From assembly GCA_958346135.1 (NCBI GenBank), contig CATVQN010000015.1:1-10786 (forward strand): a stretch of DNA of 10,786 bases, read 5' to 3'. The notes beneath the pieces are model-generated. The model did not search any database, was not told the origin of the DNA, and saw nothing but the letters and a program-made list of their open reading frames with translations. Of this stretch, positions 7,832-10,786 are shown piece after piece. Source of the DNA: an uncultured Eubacteriales bacterium. GTDB taxonomy: Bacteria > Bacillota > Clostridia > Monoglobales > Monoglobaceae. Each line of letters starts with the position of its first letter. Position 1 is the stretch's first letter. Both the position numbers and the translations under genes were made by a program.

Positions 7832-7838
7832 CTCCTTT
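7832..7838 (-). promoter_or_regulatory. Ribosome binding site supporting the TTG start of ntpE
   Basis: The minus strand reads AAAGGAG here, 8 nt before TTG 7823. No ATG or GTG is better placed. This site is the main nucleotide evidence that the E gene uses TTG. Confidence 0.75.
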
Positions 7839-7856
7839 CTGCGTAACAGCAGGGAC

Positions 7857-8339
7857 TTAAATGTTGAGCCCTTGGATTCCGACAACAGAAAGAATAGAAA
7901 CCAGCAGAGCCAGGATGGCATAAGTCTCTACCATTGCGGCAAAGATCATGGATTTACCCATTTGATCCGGGCGTTTTGCAACCAGATTGATTCCGGCAAC
8001 AGCCGCGCGGGACTGACGGATGGCAGACCATAAACCAACAAAGGCCATAGGCAGACAAGCTGCAAAATACAACAGACCTTTTGCTGTAGAAATCTCTGCC
8101 GGTGCACCTAAAATACCGATCTGAGACAGAACCATAAAGGCGATGAGCAGACCATAAATACCCTGGGTACCGGGCAGAAGCTGGAGAATCAAAACTTTAC
8201 CAAATTTCTGCGGATCCTCGGTTACAACACCGGCTGCAGCTTCGCCCGCCGTACCGACGCCGATTGCTGAACCGATTCCTGCCATAAGCGCTGCCAAAGC
8301 CGCCCCTGCCAATGCAAAAACAATACCTAAACTTTCCAT
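7857..8339 (-). CDS. ntpK: V-type ATPase subunit K (proteolipid, rotor ring; double-hairpin type with Na+-ligand residues)
   Basis: This 160-residue, very hydrophobic protein forms the ion-carrying membrane ring. It contains two tandem hairpins with four membrane helices at about 3-30, 45-75, 86-115 and 128-156. Small-residue glycine/alanine packing (AGIGSAIGVGTAGEAAAG) is seen in helix 1. Only the second hairpin carries the essential carboxylate, Glu138 in MVETYAILALL. The first hairpin has LLPGTQG (54-60) instead. Leu55, Thr58, Gln59, Gln109 and Glu138 line up in spacing with the Na+ ligands known for E. hirae NtpK (L61, T64, Q65, Q110, E139), so Na+ specificity is inferred. ATG 8339 has AGGAGG 9 nt upstream (8349-8354) inside the end of ntpI, and only one base separates the two genes. 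The in-frame start at 8357 would add a charged six-residue extension. Confidence 0.96.
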   Translation of the reverse strand: MESLGIVFALAGAALAALMAGIGSAIGVGTAGEAAAGVVTEDPQKFGKVLILQLLPGTQGIYGLLIAFMVLSQIGILGAPAEISTAKGLLYFAACLPMAFVGLWSAIRQSRAAVAGINLVAKRPDQMGKSMIFAAMVETYAILALLVSILSVVGIQGLNI

Positions 8340-8340
8340 T

Positions 8341-10362
8341 TTACTTTTCCTCCTCAAATTTGTAATACTTTGTATTTACGGCAAACGGAGTATATTTTCT
8401 TCCGCCGCCTTCATAAAATTTTCCGAAAAATTCAACAAACTGCAGACGATTGGTGTGTACATAAGCGCCCAGAAGGTTGATCGCCATGTTTAAAGTATGT
8501 CCAATCAGAAAAACGACGAGAAAGAGAATGAATCCAACAATACCGTCTCCGAACATACTTCCCATCTTATTAAACACCTGTGCAATGACCCCGGTAGCAA
8601 GTCCCAGCGCCAGCAGTCGGGAATAGGATAAAATATCACTCAGATAACTGGTAACACCGTATAGTTCATAGAGTCCTTTTGCAATTCTCTTACCCGGATT
8701 CTTGGTGGGCCTGCCCGCAAAAAATACAATGCCAATCGCGCCAATCCCCGCGCAGATTGCGGCAATCTTTCCTGCAGTTGCCGAAAGGACAAATCTAAGG
8801 CCTGCCATATCTGCAAACATTTGCAAGGAAAGCAAGTAAACAATACCGCCGCCAACGACCAAGTACCAGCATATCACATCAAAGAATGCCGAAACATAGT
8901 CCTTGGATTTGATGCACGCATAGAGGCGCATCGCAAGACCGCCGAAGATGTGGATAATGCCCAGCGCCATAGAGAACACCAGCATTCGCATGGGATTATT
9001 GACCGGTGTAAACCATACCGGCGGGATTTCAACAGGATGATGAAAAAAAGTCGTAGACACCACCGTAACGGCATCGCCGAAATAGCTGCCAAACATCACA
9101 CCCCAAAAAGCAGTAGAAATACCGCAGTATAAAAACATCGTCAAAGACTTTTTAAGTCCGGATTCCATGTTTTTAAATTTCCAAAGCATCAATCCGCAGC
9201 CGATGACCATCAACAATCCATAAGCCGCATCGGACAGCATCAGTCCGAAAAGAACGTAATAGAAAACGGCCATTACACTGGTTGGATCCGCCTCTCCTCG
9301 TCCCGGCATACTGTAGGTTTCAAGAACGGTTTCCACCGGAGCTGCAAATTTGTTATTTTTCAGCAGCACCGGTGGATCATCCTCATCTGTAACCGGTGTA
9401 ACTTCTACAGCGGCCTGATACTTTAAAATCAGTTCCTGCTGAATTTTCTCCGATAGATCATGGGGAATATAACCGCTCATCATGAAAATACGTTTCCCCT
9501 GGCTGACTTTTTCTAAGACCTCGTACTTTTCAAGACGCATTGTATAATAATCCGCAAGGAAACGTAGCCCGTCACGAGTATCTGCAAAACTTTTAATTTG
9601 TTGTTCTCTCGCTTGGATTTCCTCCTGTGCGGCGGCAATTTTACGCCGATGCCGCTCGATTCGTTCCTTTGGTATCATCGAGGTAAATACCGAAGGACGA
9701 GAAAAACCCATATTACGCAGCTTTTGTTCCACCAATTCCTTATACTGTTTTCTGCATAATACAAAAACACAGGTCTGTTCCTGAGACTGATGAATCATCT
9801 GTATTTCCACTGCCGGAACATTTTCGCCAGGAGCAAATTGCTCCTGAAAGGCTGACAATAACGCCTCGTAGGACTTTGGCTCGGGAAAAATGCCTATCAA
9901 TGCAGACGTTTTCCTGGTGCCTTCAAAGGTCATTGGCACATCGAGAGTCTGCCAAGACAATAAAGCGTCAATCAAATTTCGACGTCGTTGGATTTCAGCC
10001 ACAAACTCCGATTTTTCCTTTTCCGCCTGAAGAATATTCTTCGCCGTATCCAGCAGCTTATCCACTTCCGGCAGCCGATTATCATAGTCCTGAACCGTCA
10101 GCTTTTTTCTTCCTTCCAATGCAGAGAAAATCCCGCGGGATTCCGGAGCATATTGTTCCAGGATATTCAGCGCCTGTTCTGCCGTGCCGATGGTTTTTTC
10201 AAAAAGAACCCGTGATTTTACGGTATTGGGATTCTCGAAACCATCCTCCAACCGAGAGGCGGAAACCTCAACCGCACCGCTCAATTGCAGCGCTTCTAAG
10301 ATTTGTTTCCGGTTTTTTCTTACACCGTATACCGTAATTTTATCCATTGTCACAACTGCCAT
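8341..10362 (-). CDS. ntpI: V-type ATPase subunit I (a-type membrane stator)
   Basis: Subunit I supplies the two ion half-channels beside the K ring and anchors the peripheral stalks. The 673-residue length is typical. The N-terminal cytoplasmic half (about 1-345) contains two charged coiled-coil stretches (about 98-135 and 230-290). The C-terminal half has about seven or eight membrane helices from about 362 onward. Family motifs are FGLMLSDAAYGLLM (372-385), FWGVMFGSYFGD (419-430), LSYSRLLALGLATGVIA (578-594) and the terminal GHTLNMAINLLGAYVHTNRL with FVEFFGKFYEGGGR. Arg582 in SYSRL is the likely essential arginine facing the proteolipid carboxylate. ATG 10362 is preferred to a GTG at 10371 because AGAGG (10371-10375) sits 8 nt upstream and homologues begin with a short Met-Ala-x-V-x-M. 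One base separates it from ntpK. Confidence 0.97.
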   Translation of the reverse strand: MAVVTMDKITVYGVRKNRKQILEALQLSGAVEVSASRLEDGFENPNTVKSRVLFEKTIGTAEQALNILEQYAPESRGIFSALEGRKKLTVQDYDNRLPEVDKLLDTAKNILQAEKEKSEFVAEIQRRRNLIDALLSWQTLDVPMTFEGTRKTSALIGIFPEPKSYEALLSAFQEQFAPGENVPAVEIQMIHQSQEQTCVFVLCRKQYKELVEQKLRNMGFSRPSVFTSMIPKERIERHRRKIAAAQEEIQAREQQIKSFADTRDGLRFLADYYTMRLEKYEVLEKVSQGKRIFMMSGYIPHDLSEKIQQELILKYQAAVEVTPVTDEDDPPVLLKNNKFAAPVETVLETYSMPGRGEADPTSVMAVFYYVLFGLMLSDAAYGLLMVIGCGLMLWKFKNMESGLKKSLTMFLYCGISTAFWGVMFGSYFGDAVTVVSTTFFHHPVEIPPVWFTPVNNPMRMLVFSMALGIIHIFGGLAMRLYACIKSKDYVSAFFDVICWYLVVGGGIVYLLSLQMFADMAGLRFVLSATAGKIAAICAGIGAIGIVFFAGRPTKNPGKRIAKGLYELYGVTSYLSDILSYSRLLALGLATGVIAQVFNKMGSMFGDGIVGFILFLVVFLIGHTLNMAINLLGAYVHTNRLQFVEFFGKFYEGGGRKYTPFAVNTKYYKFEEEK

Positions 10363-10370
10363 ATTCCTCA

Positions 10371-10375
10371 CCTCT
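10371..10375 (-). promoter_or_regulatory. Ribosome binding site for ntpI
   Basis: AGAGG on the minus strand lies 8 nt before ATG 10362. A nearer GAGG (10366-10369) would be only 3 nt away, too close. The in-frame GTG at 10371 overlaps the AGAGG site and has weaker upstream support. Confidence 0.6.
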
Positions 10376-10406
10376 GCTTTCCGTTTTATCGTTTTCTTTC
10401 ATAAGA

Positions 10407-10718
10407 TTACTGAATCAACTGCAAAAACAAGCTTTTTCCTGCCTGAACCAGTCTTTTCTCTGCGCTTTTGGCATCTTCTTCAAAGGCAGTTTCCACCTCT
10501 TTTATCAACTGCATTTCCTGTGCCTGCGCTTCTTTTTCAGCATCCTCACAACACTTTTTTCGGTACAGCTCTGCCTTTATTTTCGCATCGGATCGCATCT
10601 TTTTTATGGATTCCTTTGCATCCGCGGCAATACGCTCTGCATCTTGCTCAGCCTCATACTCAATTTTATCCGCCTGACTTTCCGCCTGACGAATCCGTTC
10701 CACAGTTTCACTTGCCAT
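10407..10718 (-). CDS. ntpF: V-type ATPase small peripheral-stalk coiled-coil subunit (H/G type; NtpF in Enterococcus naming)
   Basis: This 103-residue protein is almost entirely predicted alpha-helix: Ala, Glu, Lys, Asp, Gln and Arg dominate, and glycine and proline are nearly absent. The N-terminal stretch (ETVERIRQAESQADKIEYEA, about 4-23) with a repeated A-E-x-x-A-x-x-I pattern is typical of the small stalk subunit called H or G in archaea and NtpF in E. hirae. It pairs with subunit E. The C-terminal part (about 70-103) is more amphipathic. Two adjacent cysteines (56-57) sit mid-coil. ATG 10718 follows an AGGTGA-like site at 5-8 nt. It is the first visible gene of the operon and lies 44 nt before ntpI. 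Sequence identity in this family is low, so the call rests on length, composition and position. The symbol follows the Enterococcus scheme. Confidence 0.85.
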   Translation of the reverse strand: MASETVERIRQAESQADKIEYEAEQDAERIAADAKESIKKMRSDAKIKAELYRKKCCEDAEKEAQAQEMQLIKEVETAFEEDAKSAEKRLVQAGKSLFLQLIQ

Positions 10719-10786
10719 TTTCTCACCTCATTTTCAAGATCACGATGAAATTACGTTTCTTTATCATCTATGCTACCCTATTTTAG
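10719..10786 (-). promoter_or_regulatory. Leader of the ATPase operon; possible -10 element at the window edge
   Basis: The 68 nt upstream of the first operon gene hold no gene. On the minus strand TAAAAT (10785-10780) is one mismatch from a TATAAT -10 box and would give a leader of roughly 55 nt. Its -35 partner would lie outside the window, so this is only a candidate. The TGAGGTGAG at 10730-10722 is the ribosome binding region. Whether another operon gene lies further upstream cannot be seen. Confidence 0.25.

Noticed and set aside
7839..7852. Small hairpin CTGC-N6-GCAG between ntpK and ntpE as an attenuator that favours K
   Set aside because: A 4-bp stem with no T tract is expected by chance and is too weak to support a regulatory call.
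2132..10718. Possibility that the operon hides a novel accessory gene or system
   Set aside because: All nine genes match the expected subunits in the order known from Enterococcus and clostridial ntp operons, and no gap exceeds 44 nt, so there is no room for an extra gene.
10184..10786. Plus-strand open frame of 200 codons running to the right edge
   Set aside because: It is antisense to ntpI and the small stalk subunit; the Phe/Leu/Pro-rich translation reflects the Lys/Glu-rich coiled coil on the other strand.

Overview
The window looks like chromosomal DNA from an anaerobic, low-to-moderate GC Firmicute (Clostridia). The basis is the gene order of the V/A-type ATPase, the strong AGGAGG-type ribosome binding sites, and the overall protein character. 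I cannot name a genus from sequence alone.

Left part, plus strand: bases 2-118 hold the last 38 codons of a membrane-associated protein, probably a family 2 glycosyltransferase. It is followed after 19 nt by a complete glmS (138-1964), glucosamine-6-phosphate synthase, which makes the amino sugar for UDP-GlcNAc. A 167-nt convergent intergenic region (1965-2131) contains a perfect 14-bp hairpin that probably terminates transcription from both sides.

Right part, minus strand: about 8.6 kb (10718 down to 2132) is one uninterrupted nine-gene operon for a V-type (A/V-type) rotary ATPase. In transcription order it encodes H/G-like stalk coiled coil, I (a), K (c, proteolipid), E, C (d), F, A, B and D. 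All genes are intact, and most junctions overlap or nearly touch, with strong Shine-Dalgarno sequences. A and B form the catalytic head. D and F form the central rotor shaft, and C links the shaft to the K ring. E and H form the peripheral stalks, and I is the membrane stator with the ion half-channels. The K protein carries residues matching the Na+ ligands of the Enterococcus hirae NtpK ring, so the enzyme is inferred to move Na+. Whether it works as a pump or a synthase cannot be read from the sequence.

I find no mobile element, CRISPR array, tRNA, rRNA or phage gene, and no convincing undescribed system. The window is mostly well-known housekeeping genes. The points worth a second look are the Na+ signature, the glycosyltransferase-glmS linkage without room for a glmS ribozyme, the shared terminator, and start-codon and overlap details.
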